A stretch of 64,000 nucleotides of DNA from Meira nashicola (Eukaryota > Basidiomycota > Exobasidiomycetes > Exobasidiales > Brachybasidiaceae): the NCBI GenBank assembly GCA_001600355.1, contig BCJU01000003.1:1430519-1494518 (forward strand). The letters are read 5' to 3'. The translations under genes and the position numbers were made by a program. Shown here one piece after another: positions 1-10,046 of the stretch. The first letter of the stretch is position 1; every line of letters starts with the position of its first letter. The notes beneath the pieces were generated by a model. That model ran no database searches, was not told the origin of the DNA, and saw nothing but the letters and a program-made list of their open reading frames with translations.

Positions 1-1679
1 AATGGAATTTAACCGTTCATTGCGCTTTAGCTTTCTTTTTCCTAATAAATAAGAAAGCGTGTCTAAAGTGTTGGTTGGTTTCAGGTTTGGACAAGCTACA
101 TACATAGATAGACTATTTTATCGTCATTCTTAAGACCTGATCATATTTAAGGCGGACTTGAATCATAAACGGGATAAAATCATTCAGTCATTCAAATGTG
201 GCGTAGAAGAAGCTGAACCGTACTTCATTGCAATTTTCATCATCATGTAAACTAGAATGAGCGGCGGTTGTTTAATTTCTCTGCAAATTACGTGCCAATC
301 AATTTTCCAGTAAAAGCGGACCAGATGAGGTTGAGACTGAAAAAGAAGGGGAAAAAAATTAAAGCAGGGTATTAAATGTCGTAAAAGAAGCTTCTTCCGA
401 AGAATATACATGTACGCTTAGCCTGCATTAAGATTTACAAAATTACAGTGAGTTATTGACTTTGCATCGTTTTACGAGCACGAAGGGGTTTGTGCCCAAA
501 TTTAGAACGCGTCAAATAAAGAACATCAAGAGAATGTTTCTTGACATCAAATATTTTCTCTAGACGCGGAATTTGTAGTGCAGTTTGTCTGTACCGTTGA
601 AATGTTGCTTAATCCACTGCTTAAAGGTCAAGACACGCAATACTAACGCGAATGAGGTAAATATGCGTATACACGTGTTGATTTTTACATTGTTCAGAGT
701 CAAACATTCATGTTACATAATACATACCTTTAACCTTTTATGTATTCTTTTACAGTCTCTTGACTTTATCTTGCCAAAGGTAGAACTTTCCTTCTTTGAC
801 CATTTCAATGATACGAATTCTTACTTACTTTATTCAGCACGGGCGGAGTTTACACTATAAATAAACCTGTTTTTAAGAAAAGCATGAATATGATATCGTC
901 ATAAAACAGACAATAAATGTTTATAAATTCTTCTCAAAGTAGCAATATTGTTGATTGAGACTTCTTATGCTTCTGTGATGATACAATTAAAACATGACTC
1001 ATGATTATTTATGAAACAAAGATACGAGGTAAGAAGAAAAACAAATAAATAAATAAAATCCTGCAAATTTATATTTTATTATATATTTCATTTTTAAAAA
1101 AGAGAAAGAACAAAGAACAATTACAACTCAGAAATGCTCAACTACTACATTTAAACTTACTCAGGCAGATATATCGTAATCTATTGTGTTGCTATATCCT
1201 CTTTCCTATGTTGAATGTGCATTTCACGGATATTCAATCAATTATGCATATATGGAGAGTACAGTCAGCAACGACTTATACAAAGTATCGATCGGATGAA
1301 TGTACTCGTGCAGCTCCTAATCGCTTGATAGTTATAAGCCATCTTATTTACCATGCTTATGACTTTTTCCATCATTATAGTGACCAGAGCAAAGATGCAT
1401 ACATTATCGATATTCTCAATCAACAAACAGCGTACGCTATCGTCAACACCGGCGACGGCCAATTTGGACGCGTCTACATCTCCGCTCGGAAATAAGCCGG
1501 ATTTTGCTTACATACGTAGACTATATGCATGCACATGCGATTCTCTCTCTCTAATTACCATCATCATCATCAGATTCACTTCACTTGCCCAATCGTATCA
1601 ATATTCAGGTCACCCTCGATCATAATCCGATCAAAAAAGCCAGATTAAGCGATCGGAAGCAGTAAAAGTGCATACTTGA
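1..1679. other. Non-coding left edge
   Basis: AT-rich sequence without a convincing gene. The longest open frame (1184-1495) opens with TTG rather than ATG and its translation has no recognisable motif. The last few hundred bases presumably serve as promoter and leader for MED22. No tRNA-like B box or repeat was seen. Confidence 0.6.
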
Positions 1680-2326
1680 ATGGCTTCAATAACGACATCA
1701 GCTACGTCCTCAAGGCTGAATCCATCTGCAAATACAGGTAGCACTACTCCGGCCAATGGAAATAAAAGCGCAAGCGACTATCTTGATGAAGCGGTAGAAT
1801 CGGTCAATCGACAAATTGATGTTGATATTCGATCAATTTTAGATGCATTCAATGCACTAATCAATTTGAGCAGTGTACGTTTTTTTCAAACCTCTCTCCT
1901 AAAGAAAATTTGAGTACAGCTTATACTGAATTATTAACACCTTCCTTGACAGATTCGCGATAAGGATAAATTTCGAATCGCTCAAGAGAAATTCGAAGCA
2001 GAAGCACGAGCAGATACAATGGTGAGTATAGAGAAGTAAGAAAGAATAAAAAAGTATATTTTGTACCATTAACACCTTCCATCTGCATACATCAACAGGT
2101 ACGATCGGCACAATCGCTAACCCTACTGAGTCATGCTTTGAAATTATCATTGCTATTATCGCAAGAGCCTATTCAATGTGAAGAAGAAGTAGCGGCGGAG
2201 AATAAGCAAGAAGGATCAAAAGGAGGACAGACTTTGGATGATGAAGCAATTTCACTAATTCACAGTACTGCTAAATCAAAAGAAGAATGTGCTCAGTATA
2301 TAGAGGAGATATTAGGCATAAAATAA
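1680..2326 (+). CDS. MED22: Mediator complex subunit 22 (Med22/Srb6-like), 3 exons
   Basis: Three exons, 1680-1874, 1953-2021 and 2099-2326, give a 163-residue protein; both introns are GT-AG and preserve frame. After a Ser/Thr-rich N-terminus (about 35 residues), residues ~35-115 form two predicted amphipathic helices with the Med22 pattern: a conserved 'D.DI.SI...F..L' segment, then a helix ending in 'VRSAQSLTLLSHALK'. Med22 sits in the Mediator head module, where it pairs with Med11 and links transcription factors to RNA polymerase II. The C-terminal tail (from about residue 125) is acidic and glutamate-rich. The gene is convergent with the ERT1-like gene, 306 bp away. Identification rests on helix pattern and size because this family is poorly conserved. 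Confidence 0.72.
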
Positions 2327-2632
2327 TGGTTAATATAAATACCATTCGATCTGCATCTCTTCTCTTAATAATCAATATTCGCCAGAATCAATTGTATCAT
2401 ATCATCAATCAATGATCTTTCTATACCATGCAATTTCATCATCACCGCTTTGTGACCTGAGAGTGATTCAGATAAAGCATTCTTTCATATTATCTGACAA
2501 TTTACACTTGTGGCATAGGAGGAAACGCACCATATAGATTACTGTGCACGCAATGATAAATCTTTGGTCAAATAGAGGAGAACGATGAGATAGTACATGA
2601 TATGATACATTTTTGGGCATTTCGAAAAAAAT

Positions 2633-4279
2633 TTATGCAGGGGAAGTATTTGAAGACAAAGGTATAAGTGTACATACGATACATAATGGCAAATCGTATT
2701 CATCCATAATAGGTTCCATTGACAAATGAACGCGAGCACGAATATGTCGAATATCCCAAGCGATTCCGTTTTGATCATCGGTAACGATTGTATTCTTATT
2801 TGTCGAGATTGGTTGTCTGTCTCCCTTCGAAGTTGAATCAGCTTCTCGTTTAGATGTACAAGCAAATTTCAATTCGCCTTCCAACCTGATAGGCGTTTCA
2901 GCTTTACGCATAAACACATCCGCATATCTTTCGAAAAGATTAACCATGAATCCCTCTTCCAATAATTGATAAAGACAAATCCTACCCGAATCAAACGCTT
3001 CCACTTCCGTATCACATAATTTTGCAAAAGCCAAATTCGCACAAACAATCTCACAAGTTCTTCGAATGATTACCATAGGCATAGGCACTGCTTCGCATAC
3101 GTTTCTGCGATAATGATCAACGACAGACATATACCGTTCCTCGTGCTGTACCAGCTGCAAATCCGTCAAACGTCCCCATCGATTGCGAAACAATGGTCGT
3201 ACCTGATCCAACACGTATTGCACTCTCTCTGCCGATCTTTCATTCCATCCTGAAAGTGGCGATCGAATCCATCTTTCGATGCGTGTATAGCCATATGCAT
3301 ATTGGTATGGTCTCATAATACTCTCTTCCAAGCTACCAGATGCAGTAAAATCAGGTGAGAGAATATGTTGCCAAGGTTTTGGATGTTGTAATCTTGCGAT
3401 TTCATCATTGTATTCAGCTGTATGCCCAGATATGAATGGCTTACTTCGCTCTGTTAATGTTTTGGCGATATCCATAGAAGAAACAGCTTTTGGCCTATTG
3501 ATTGATGTAGCCGGACTTGGCGTAGCTGCCACCTGAGGCTGATGAGGGGATCTTGTCGTGTTGTTATTCAATCCAGATTGGGCTACAGCTGAAGGTGAGA
3601 AAGATGTTGACACACCGACTGGAGACCAATTAGTATTATGTAAATCTTGCAAAGGTGTATTGCTTTGCAATTGTGTTGGAACGGGGCCCCAAGCTGTCGT
3701 AGCAGCATCCATAGTGCCCAAGAATGACATAATATCGTCAAATGTGGGAGAAATCTCCTCCATGGCTGCAGTAGCTGTACCAAGCAAATCGTTATCGCGC
3801 ATTGATGCGGGTGAAGGATTTGTCGGTATACTGCTAAGTATGCTGTCTCTCCTTATGCTAGGATGATGATGTGGAATTGAATGATTCCGATCAGGAGTTA
3901 GACTAAAAATAGGATTTGAATGTGTTCCGTTTTCCCCATTTGCGTGATTTGTTATATTAGCTGATGCTTCTGCTTCTGTATCGCAACATCGATCTCCAAT
4001 CCCTCTTGCAATACATCTGGTACATGGCCTTTGATCTTCGCAAGACATATGACTTCGTTTGCAAAATAGACAAGCTTTAGCCACTTTTACTCTCTTTCCT
4101 TTATGAGAAGGAGCACCATCACTTTGTTCACCTTGTTGATTCTGTTGTGATTCTAATTCAGCTGCTTGTGCTGCCGCTTCTGCTTCTGCTTCATGTGCTG
4201 CCCTTTCTTCTTCGCTTAAGAAACCCTCCAAATATCGATACACCCTCTTTGGTTTCTTTTGCTTTTCAGCCTGTCTCAT
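2633..4279 (-). CDS. ERT1: Zn2Cys6 transcription factor with PAS-like domain, ERT1/AcuK family
   Basis: A single exon encodes 548 residues. A Zn2Cys6 binuclear cluster lies at residues 70-98 (Cys70, 73, 80, 86, 89, 98; CLFCKRSHMSC then RPCTRC), preceded by a basic stretch and an Ala/Glu-rich helix. The middle (~100-270) is Ser/Thr/Pro/Asn-rich and probably disordered. The last ~170 residues form a PAS-like region including 'VIIRRTCEIVCANLAF' and ending 'DLPLCIVCTLIPL', the arrangement of the ERT1/RDS2/AcuK regulators that switch on gluconeogenesis (PEP carboxykinase, fructose-bisphosphatase) on non-fermentable carbon. It shares a 192-bp divergent promoter with RIT1. The family call is strong; its actual targets here are inferred. 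Confidence 0.82.
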   Translation of the reverse strand: MRQAEKQKKPKRVYRYLEGFLSEEERAAHEAEAEAAAQAAELESQQNQQGEQSDGAPSHKGKRVKVAKACLFCKRSHMSCEDQRPCTRCIARGIGDRCCDTEAEASANITNHANGENGTHSNPIFSLTPDRNHSIPHHHPSIRRDSILSSIPTNPSPASMRDNDLLGTATAAMEEISPTFDDIMSFLGTMDAATTAWGPVPTQLQSNTPLQDLHNTNWSPVGVSTSFSPSAVAQSGLNNNTTRSPHQPQVAATPSPATSINRPKAVSSMDIAKTLTERSKPFISGHTAEYNDEIARLQHPKPWQHILSPDFTASGSLEESIMRPYQYAYGYTRIERWIRSPLSGWNERSAERVQYVLDQVRPLFRNRWGRLTDLQLVQHEERYMSVVDHYRRNVCEAVPMPMVIIRRTCEIVCANLAFAKLCDTEVEAFDSGRICLYQLLEEGFMVNLFERYADVFMRKAETPIRLEGELKFACTSKREADSTSKGDRQPISTNKNTIVTDDQNGIAWDIRHIRARVHLSMEPIMDEYDLPLCIVCTLIPLSSNTSPA

Positions 4280-4471
4280 CTTCTCATCTTCTTTCCCACT
4301 ATCACAAACTTACGCGAAGGAGAGTTACTATTATGGTGGTGGGGGTGTTAATGATGGTGCATTTGAGACTGCAAAAAGTTTAATTGTTTCCCCACCTTTT
4401 TTTTTAGCGGCACACAGTTTCTCGCTTGTAACCTCGTTTACGCGTATGAACATTTGCGTTGATTTACTAGC
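4280..4471. promoter_or_regulatory. Divergent promoter ERT1 / RIT1
   Basis: This 192-bp spacer separates two head-to-head genes and must hold both core promoters. It contains a G-rich tract near 4335-4350 and a T tract near 4398-4405. No clear TATA box is visible. Confidence 0.5.
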
Positions 4472-6121
4472 ATGGACGGAAACACGCTGCCTAGACATCT
4501 TCCAAGCAAAGAATTATACCATCATCCCATAACGATGAGTATGGAGGCGGAGGTGGGGGATGTGGTAATCTCAACAAAAAGCAATGATGCACGAAAGCAA
4601 ATTAGAAAAGCTGAAAAAGATCCTTGGAATAGAATTTTGAGCATTATACAAGATGCCGAATGGGTAATAAATTTTTGTCAAAAAGAATTACCAGATATTC
4701 CAATCGTTCCCAATTTACGTTGTGGTGCTTGGTACGTTCCAAATCGGACATCTACTGCACATAAAGAAATTGCAGTAGAAAGGGGTTGCTACTTCAAATC
4801 AACCGATGGACATACGAACGAATGGGGTTTCAGCTTGAAGCGATACAATCCTAGCGTTCTCAGCTTGATACAAGAAAGAGGAGCATGTATCATAGTTGAT
4901 TCAACAAGGCGTGGTAAATCTATGCCAGATGCTTTATCAAAAACGATACCAATTTGGTGTGCTGTAATCAATGAAGCTGCCAGATATACGTATAATTTGC
5001 CTTCTTCGTTCAAAAATACTTTTCGGATTGCTGATCATGTTATCAGTGATAGCGAACGTGATCAGATAAAGTCACGCATAGATGGCTGGGTAGAAGATTT
5101 GTTGGATTCACATTTACAAATACCAAAGCTGGAAAAACCGCTAATGCCAATATTCGTAAGTCGATCTCACGTTGACGCAGAAATTGAGAATATTCGAGGT
5201 GAGGAGGTGGGCTTTCATCCTGTCATTTTAATTTCTGCTTCACCAATGGTATCAACACCCGATCCGAAACCGAAGCAATACATACCTCAACCCGACATCT
5301 CTGCAGATGCTTTAGGTCTTGACCAAGATGTAGAAAAGAGCAGAAGAAATGCAGAATATGTATACGTGCAAGGCTCTGGTGACGACGAGGAGATGTGGTC
5401 ATGCGAATTAACGCCGAAATTGTTATGGCAACAGGACAATCTTCGACAGATACTTCAAACTCGAGGAGATGAACAAGCTCTACAGCATCGTTTAGAAACA
5501 ATCGTTTTGCAAGAGAGGCTTTCAAATATGGCAGTAGGTGTACTTGATACAATGGCTGCAGATGTACAAATAGGACTGTTTGGTTTGTGGTTCGGACGGA
5601 GAGGGAAGAATCATACGTTTAGCCAAAATGAAAGAGGGAGGTATGGCTTGATCATACATTCAGATGGAGAATTTCAGGAAGACGAAGGGCAAGAGACTGG
5701 TATGTTGAAGCTTGGCCTTGAAAGCGGAAAGAGAGGGCTGCATGAGTTTCGTAAGTGCATCACAAAAGTCATCGCTGCCGCTCAAGCATCACTTCCACGT
5801 CATATTCTCATCTGTAGCTCAGAAAGTGATGGCATCGGCTATGATCTCAATGGCTCTCTTGCAATCTGCATTTTGGCAACCTGCTTTGACGAAGAGAAGA
5901 CGCAATTGGCCGAATTCACATTGCAACAAGACTTACCTAAAGCTCACATACCCGCCGGTCTGATCAAGGATGATATCCAGAAAAGACTTCAATGGATTAC
6001 CACCTTTGTTCCACAAGCTAAACCACCAAGTCGAAAGCATATATTACGTATCAATGAAATTTTACTCAGTCAGGACATCCGTGCTGATATGGCCGAACAA
6101 CGAAATCAAAATTGGATGTAA
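4472..6121 (+). CDS. RIT1: Initiator tRNA ribosyl-phosphate transferase (Rit1)
   Basis: A single exon of 549 residues. Rit1 transfers phosphoribosyl from PRPP to the 2'-OH of A64 in initiator tRNA-Met, keeping that tRNA out of elongation. The N-terminal catalytic region holds family landmarks: 'NLRCGAWYVP' (~residues 80-90), 'FKSTDGHTNEWGFSLKRYN' (~108-126) and 'IIVDSTRRGKSMPDALSKT' (~140-158), followed by 'IPIWCAVINEA'. The C-terminal half contains 'ILICSSESDGIGYDLNGS', typical of the DUSP-like C-terminal domain of this family. Length is close to the yeast protein (about 513). It is convergent with UPF2, with a 73-bp gap. Confidence 0.93.
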   Translation: MDGNTLPRHLPSKELYHHPITMSMEAEVGDVVISTKSNDARKQIRKAEKDPWNRILSIIQDAEWVINFCQKELPDIPIVPNLRCGAWYVPNRTSTAHKEIAVERGCYFKSTDGHTNEWGFSLKRYNPSVLSLIQERGACIIVDSTRRGKSMPDALSKTIPIWCAVINEAARYTYNLPSSFKNTFRIADHVISDSERDQIKSRIDGWVEDLLDSHLQIPKLEKPLMPIFVSRSHVDAEIENIRGEEVGFHPVILISASPMVSTPDPKPKQYIPQPDISADALGLDQDVEKSRRNAEYVYVQGSGDDEEMWSCELTPKLLWQQDNLRQILQTRGDEQALQHRLETIVLQERLSNMAVGVLDTMAADVQIGLFGLWFGRRGKNHTFSQNERGRYGLIIHSDGEFQEDEGQETGMLKLGLESGKRGLHEFRKCITKVIAAAQASLPRHILICSSESDGIGYDLNGSLAICILATCFDEEKTQLAEFTLQQDLPKAHIPAGLIKDDIQKRLQWITTFVPQAKPPSRKHILRINEILLSQDIRADMAEQRNQNWM

Positions 6122-6194
6122 TAATTGTATGATTATGATGATGTATTATTGTACAATATGATAGATGTTGATTGTAGAATACATATGATCACTC

Positions 6195-9100
6195 TCAATC
6201 TCTTCCTTGTTGTTGCCTAACCCTAAAACCCCTCTTTGCCAAACTTGCTTCTAACGTCGATCGATCTTCAGCTTGTTCGCGTGTCTCCATTCCTAATACT
6301 AACTTTTTCAATTGTTCACGTTCAGCCAATTGTTTCTGTTCAGCCGCACGAGAATGAACGGCTAAAGCTGCATCGATAGGTACATGAACATCTTGTGTAT
6401 GTTGTTTATTACCTCGCTTGGACAATAAAGAGAAACGCATATGTTGTTCAGGTGCAACACTATCTTGAGCAATGATTTCTGGAGAGCCTGCAGGTCTGCT
6501 TGCTATCGATTGATTTTCCGCATTCTGATTAGCAGCCGTCCTTTTTATAAATGGAATACCAATATCAAATAATCCACGTTTATTGTTCGAATTAGATGCG
6601 GGTGTAATATTGCTTTCTGCCATCATCTTTGCTAATTCTCGTTCAAATTCATCTTCTGCTTCTTCATCGATTGCTGATCGTTCATTCCTGCGTACGTGTG
6701 CGTCAGATTCTGCATCTTCTTCAACTTGTCCTTCATCATCCGTACCATCTTCATCACTACTTGACTCGCTATCCGTACTGGCATCATCTTTCGATACATG
6801 TCTAGGAGTTTCTTCCTCGCTCTCAGAAGAGGAGCTTACTGAAGATGCATCATCATCTTCATCCGTATCATCAGCGATAGCGTCTGCCTTTCCATTGTCA
6901 TTGAACGGTTGCGCTTTTTTGGCAGCAGCAGCAGCAGCGGCTATTTGTTGCCTTTGAAGCATTGCATCCACTGCTATTGCTGCTTCGTCAAAGTTTCTCT
7001 TCAAGACAAACTCTGGTCTTAACGTGTCCAATGTATCAGACAGCATAAAGTCAATATCCATCGGCAGAGGTTGCTCTTTGGACAAGATGTAGATATTGAA
7101 CATCAGCAAGTAATCGTCCAATCGCTCACGTAAAACACCTCGATCGAAGCACATACCGCACACGTCCAATAAAGTGCATACAAGCCGAATACGGAAATAA
7201 TCATCTGGGGCATCGATAGGAGAGACTTGTCCAGGTAAAGGTCTTCCATGAAGATGTCCAAACGATGCAAGGGACCACAATTGTTCGAATACAATATCAG
7301 TATTGATCAAACGATAATTGTACAGCTCGCCAAGATACTTGACTGTTGCAACTCTCCTTTGATTGTCTTTGAAAATGTTTGTTTCCATTCCGACTCTGAT
7401 TTGTTCGCATACAGTATCGATGACGTGAACGACAAAATCAAAATGGTATGCTTGCAAGTCATACAGCAAGACTGCAAGTAGATGTAAATTGCTAAATCTA
7501 ATACGCCACGAGCGTGTAAAGACATTATGCAAAGTTTCCAGTGTTACTTCGTCTTTCCAATCAAGCTTGCGCAATTGCTTTAAAACCTTGTCTTCCTTCC
7601 GACGAGCAAGAACATCATAGATCAAATGATTTATATAGCTCTCTATCGGCGTACGCTTCTTTGTTGCAACCGCTTCCCGCTCCGGTGGATTGCACTGGTA
7701 ATAAGCATTGTCCAAGAGTACCAATTGGCGAGCATCCAAATTTTGTGCTGCTTTCTTGCGACGTAAGAGCTCGAGCGAACTGCGCATTCTTTCACTTGTC
7801 TCTTCGTTCCTCAAAAGATACCGACCGCAGGTCTCAAGCAAGGTGGCGATATTCTCGATATTGGGACCATTAAAATCGTCTAAACAAACTTTGAACGCAT
7901 GAAAGATTGTGATGATTGGTGTTACCTCAAATTTGACCAACTCACCGAGAAAGCGGGTATTCTTGGCTCTGGTTTCCGCCATATCGACATTCTTCTTTCG
8001 TTGCAAGAATCTAAATTCCTCGTCAAGTCCATCTATCACGCCTGCACCTACATCAGGCATGTACTTGTTCAAAGTGGCAACTAATCGGGCATAATAAGGT
8101 ATTAAATCACTTCGATTTCTTGGGATTGCAAGGACTTGCTTGACAAGTCTCTTACGGGCAATCTTATTGTTCAAAAATGCAAAATCGACTGCGGCTGAAT
8201 CAATCATTGTTCGATTTGACATCTCTGTTAGGCCTACAAGGAAGGCATTGAGCTGCGCTGCAGGTCCAGCAGCAAGGCCTTCTGCATAATTTTCTTCGCC
8301 TTTGACTTTTTCAACTTCTTTCTCATCCTGTATACCCTTTGCATTCAACTGTGGGCTGGTGACAGCGCTTTTCTGTCCTTCTTTCTCATTCGAAGTTTGT
8401 GTATCTGCTTCCGTCTTTCCATCGGCCACAATCTTTGCTTTCGGTTGACCTTGTTGCAGTAGAGCTGGTGGGACCATTTCTTGCAGATCTACCAGCTCTT
8501 CATAGAATCTGCGGGTTTCCTCATCCTCCCATTTGCTCTTTCCGGAAACAAATTCGCCATCATCGCGTTCTACTATAGTCGATCGCGAATCTAAATTTAC
8601 GGCTAAACTAGCAGATGGTAAAGATTTTGCATCTGTTGATAAAGATGGAAGAGGCACTCCAAGCAGATCTGATAGCGTCTTTCCCCATTCATGCATACGT
8701 TCGAATGTTTTTGCCATCTTTTCATAGTTCTGTTGACGATCCTCGAAAATCTCTCCGGATCGAATATATGCCTCGTGATTACGCTTATCCTGCTCTTGTA
8801 GTCTAGAATGTTCTTTCAATATCCGTTTCCCAAGGGTGGCAAAGTATGTCTCAAACAACTTTCGAAATTTGGCCTGCATCTCATTCTTCACGACTTGCGT
8901 GCCGTCGCTCTCTAACAAAGTGACCTTTGAATTCATTTCTGTGACGTTGTCTTGGGCACTTTGAGACCCAACCAAAGTAGAGCCAAGAGATTTGAGTAGG
9001 GAAATCAAGATCGGTACATTTGAATGCTCTCGGTCATTCACCAGCAGATCTTTGAGCATAGTGAAAAGCCAATCTTGACCAGGATACTCGGGATCATCTT

Positions 9101-9704
9101 GTGAGTCAGCTTTGGACTTTCCCTTTTCTTGCCTTACAAGCTCAGTTATGGCAAGTTCTGCTGCGGCTTTGAACATTATTCTCTGCTTTTGCACTCTCGT
9201 TTGTTCCTCTTTCTCTCGTTGATCTGCTGACATTGCCTGTAGTGCAACTTTCGAAGGCATGACGAGCTGAGATGCCAGCATCACTGATAGCGGCTGTGCA
9301 AAAAGTGAAGGTGAGAATCTTGCATGCAACGATGCAAGGCTTTCAGCAGCAGCAAGACAATCTTTTGAAGTGCTACATTTACTCAATCCTTCTGGAATTG
9401 CTTGAACGATTTCTTCGATGTACTTGTCAAGGTTGAGTGTTATCGCATCTTTGATTAATTGTTCCTTTGTTTCTGCTCCTAATGTTTGCCGTATACGTTT
9501 GATAAATGCTGTGTTCTTTTTCATGTTGGAGTCCAAAGGGCCTTTAAGAGTCTTTGGACCATCTTGCCATACTTGTACATTAGCTGTCCTAATCGCTATT
9601 CTTCTCTTTTCCCTCTCTACAGCTAGTTTGGAGGTAGAAGACGCAGAATTTGGATTGTTGCTTTCCGCTGCCGCACCATCTGCATTTTGAGCAGTACCAA
9701 CCAT
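6195..9704 (-). CDS. UPF2: Nonsense-mediated decay factor Upf2/Nmd2
   Basis: A single exon; the chosen ATG at 9704 (MVGTAQ...) gives 1169 residues. The frame stays open to an ATG at 9809, but those 35 residues are His/Pro-rich and unlike the family, so they are probably leader. The protein has three MIF4G-type helical repeats, roughly residues 40-330, 510-700 and 720-930; the second includes 'IATLLETCGRYLLRNEET' and the third ends near 'VCGMCFDRGVLRERLD'. A strongly acidic Asp/Glu/Ser tract follows (~residues 955-1020), then a C-terminal tail where Upf1 binds in known homologues. Upf2 bridges Upf3 and Upf1 on mRNAs with premature stops and stimulates the Upf1 helicase. Size is between yeast (1089) and human (1272). 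Confidence 0.93.
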   Translation of the reverse strand: MVGTAQNADGAAAESNNPNSASSTSKLAVEREKRRIAIRTANVQVWQDGPKTLKGPLDSNMKKNTAFIKRIRQTLGAETKEQLIKDAITLNLDKYIEEIVQAIPEGLSKCSTSKDCLAAAESLASLHARFSPSLFAQPLSVMLASQLVMPSKVALQAMSADQREKEEQTRVQKQRIMFKAAAELAITELVRQEKGKSKADSQDDPEYPGQDWLFTMLKDLLVNDREHSNVPILISLLKSLGSTLVGSQSAQDNVTEMNSKVTLLESDGTQVVKNEMQAKFRKLFETYFATLGKRILKEHSRLQEQDKRNHEAYIRSGEIFEDRQQNYEKMAKTFERMHEWGKTLSDLLGVPLPSLSTDAKSLPSASLAVNLDSRSTIVERDDGEFVSGKSKWEDEETRRFYEELVDLQEMVPPALLQQGQPKAKIVADGKTEADTQTSNEKEGQKSAVTSPQLNAKGIQDEKEVEKVKGEENYAEGLAAGPAAQLNAFLVGLTEMSNRTMIDSAAVDFAFLNNKIARKRLVKQVLAIPRNRSDLIPYYARLVATLNKYMPDVGAGVIDGLDEEFRFLQRKKNVDMAETRAKNTRFLGELVKFEVTPIITIFHAFKVCLDDFNGPNIENIATLLETCGRYLLRNEETSERMRSSLELLRRKKAAQNLDARQLVLLDNAYYQCNPPEREAVATKKRTPIESYINHLIYDVLARRKEDKVLKQLRKLDWKDEVTLETLHNVFTRSWRIRFSNLHLLAVLLYDLQAYHFDFVVHVIDTVCEQIRVGMETNIFKDNQRRVATVKYLGELYNYRLINTDIVFEQLWSLASFGHLHGRPLPGQVSPIDAPDDYFRIRLVCTLLDVCGMCFDRGVLRERLDDYLLMFNIYILSKEQPLPMDIDFMLSDTLDTLRPEFVLKRNFDEAAIAVDAMLQRQQIAAAAAAAKKAQPFNDNGKADAIADDTDEDDDASSVSSSSESEEETPRHVSKDDASTDSESSSDEDGTDDEGQVEEDAESDAHVRRNERSAIDEEAEDEFERELAKMMAESNITPASNSNNKRGLFDIGIPFIKRTAANQNAENQSIASRPAGSPEIIAQDSVAPEQHMRFSLLSKRGNKQHTQDVHVPIDAALAVHSRAAEQKQLAEREQLKKLVLGMETREQAEDRSTLEASLAKRGFRVRQQQGRD

Positions 9705-10046
9705 GAACGGCAGCCTTTTGTGGTGAGTGCAGTGTCGAGATGGTGGAGAGAGGCATTGATTATGAATCTGTTTGCGTTTGATGACCTGAAACAAATATTC
9801 GAAAGCCACAGAGAAAAGACGCGTAAAGTGTTGATCGATATGCGCTGTGCTGCGCTAAAAGAAAGCAACACATTTATTAAAAAATACGCAGTGGAGAATA
9901 GACCCCTAACCACCACTTCCTTCCCTGTATGCAATCCGGATCGTTCTTCATCAACACTTCTACAAGGATGATAGTCACATAGACATTACTTGGAGGTCTC
10001 ATAGGCTACATAAGAGCATAAATCAAGCATCTACTCGACTTATTCC
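9705..10046. promoter_or_regulatory. Divergent promoter UPF2 / FAB1
   Basis: 342 bp between head-to-head genes. The UPF2 side keeps an in-frame ATG (9809) 105 bp upstream of the preferred start. No TATA box or known factor site is evident. Confidence 0.45.

Noticed and set aside
1184..1495. 103-residue open frame upstream of MED22
   Set aside because: It starts at TTG, has no motif and lies in non-coding AT-rich sequence.
9705..9809. N-terminal 35-residue extension of UPF2
   Set aside because: His/Pro-rich, unlike the family N-terminus; the downstream ATG at 9704 is preferred, although the extension cannot be excluded.
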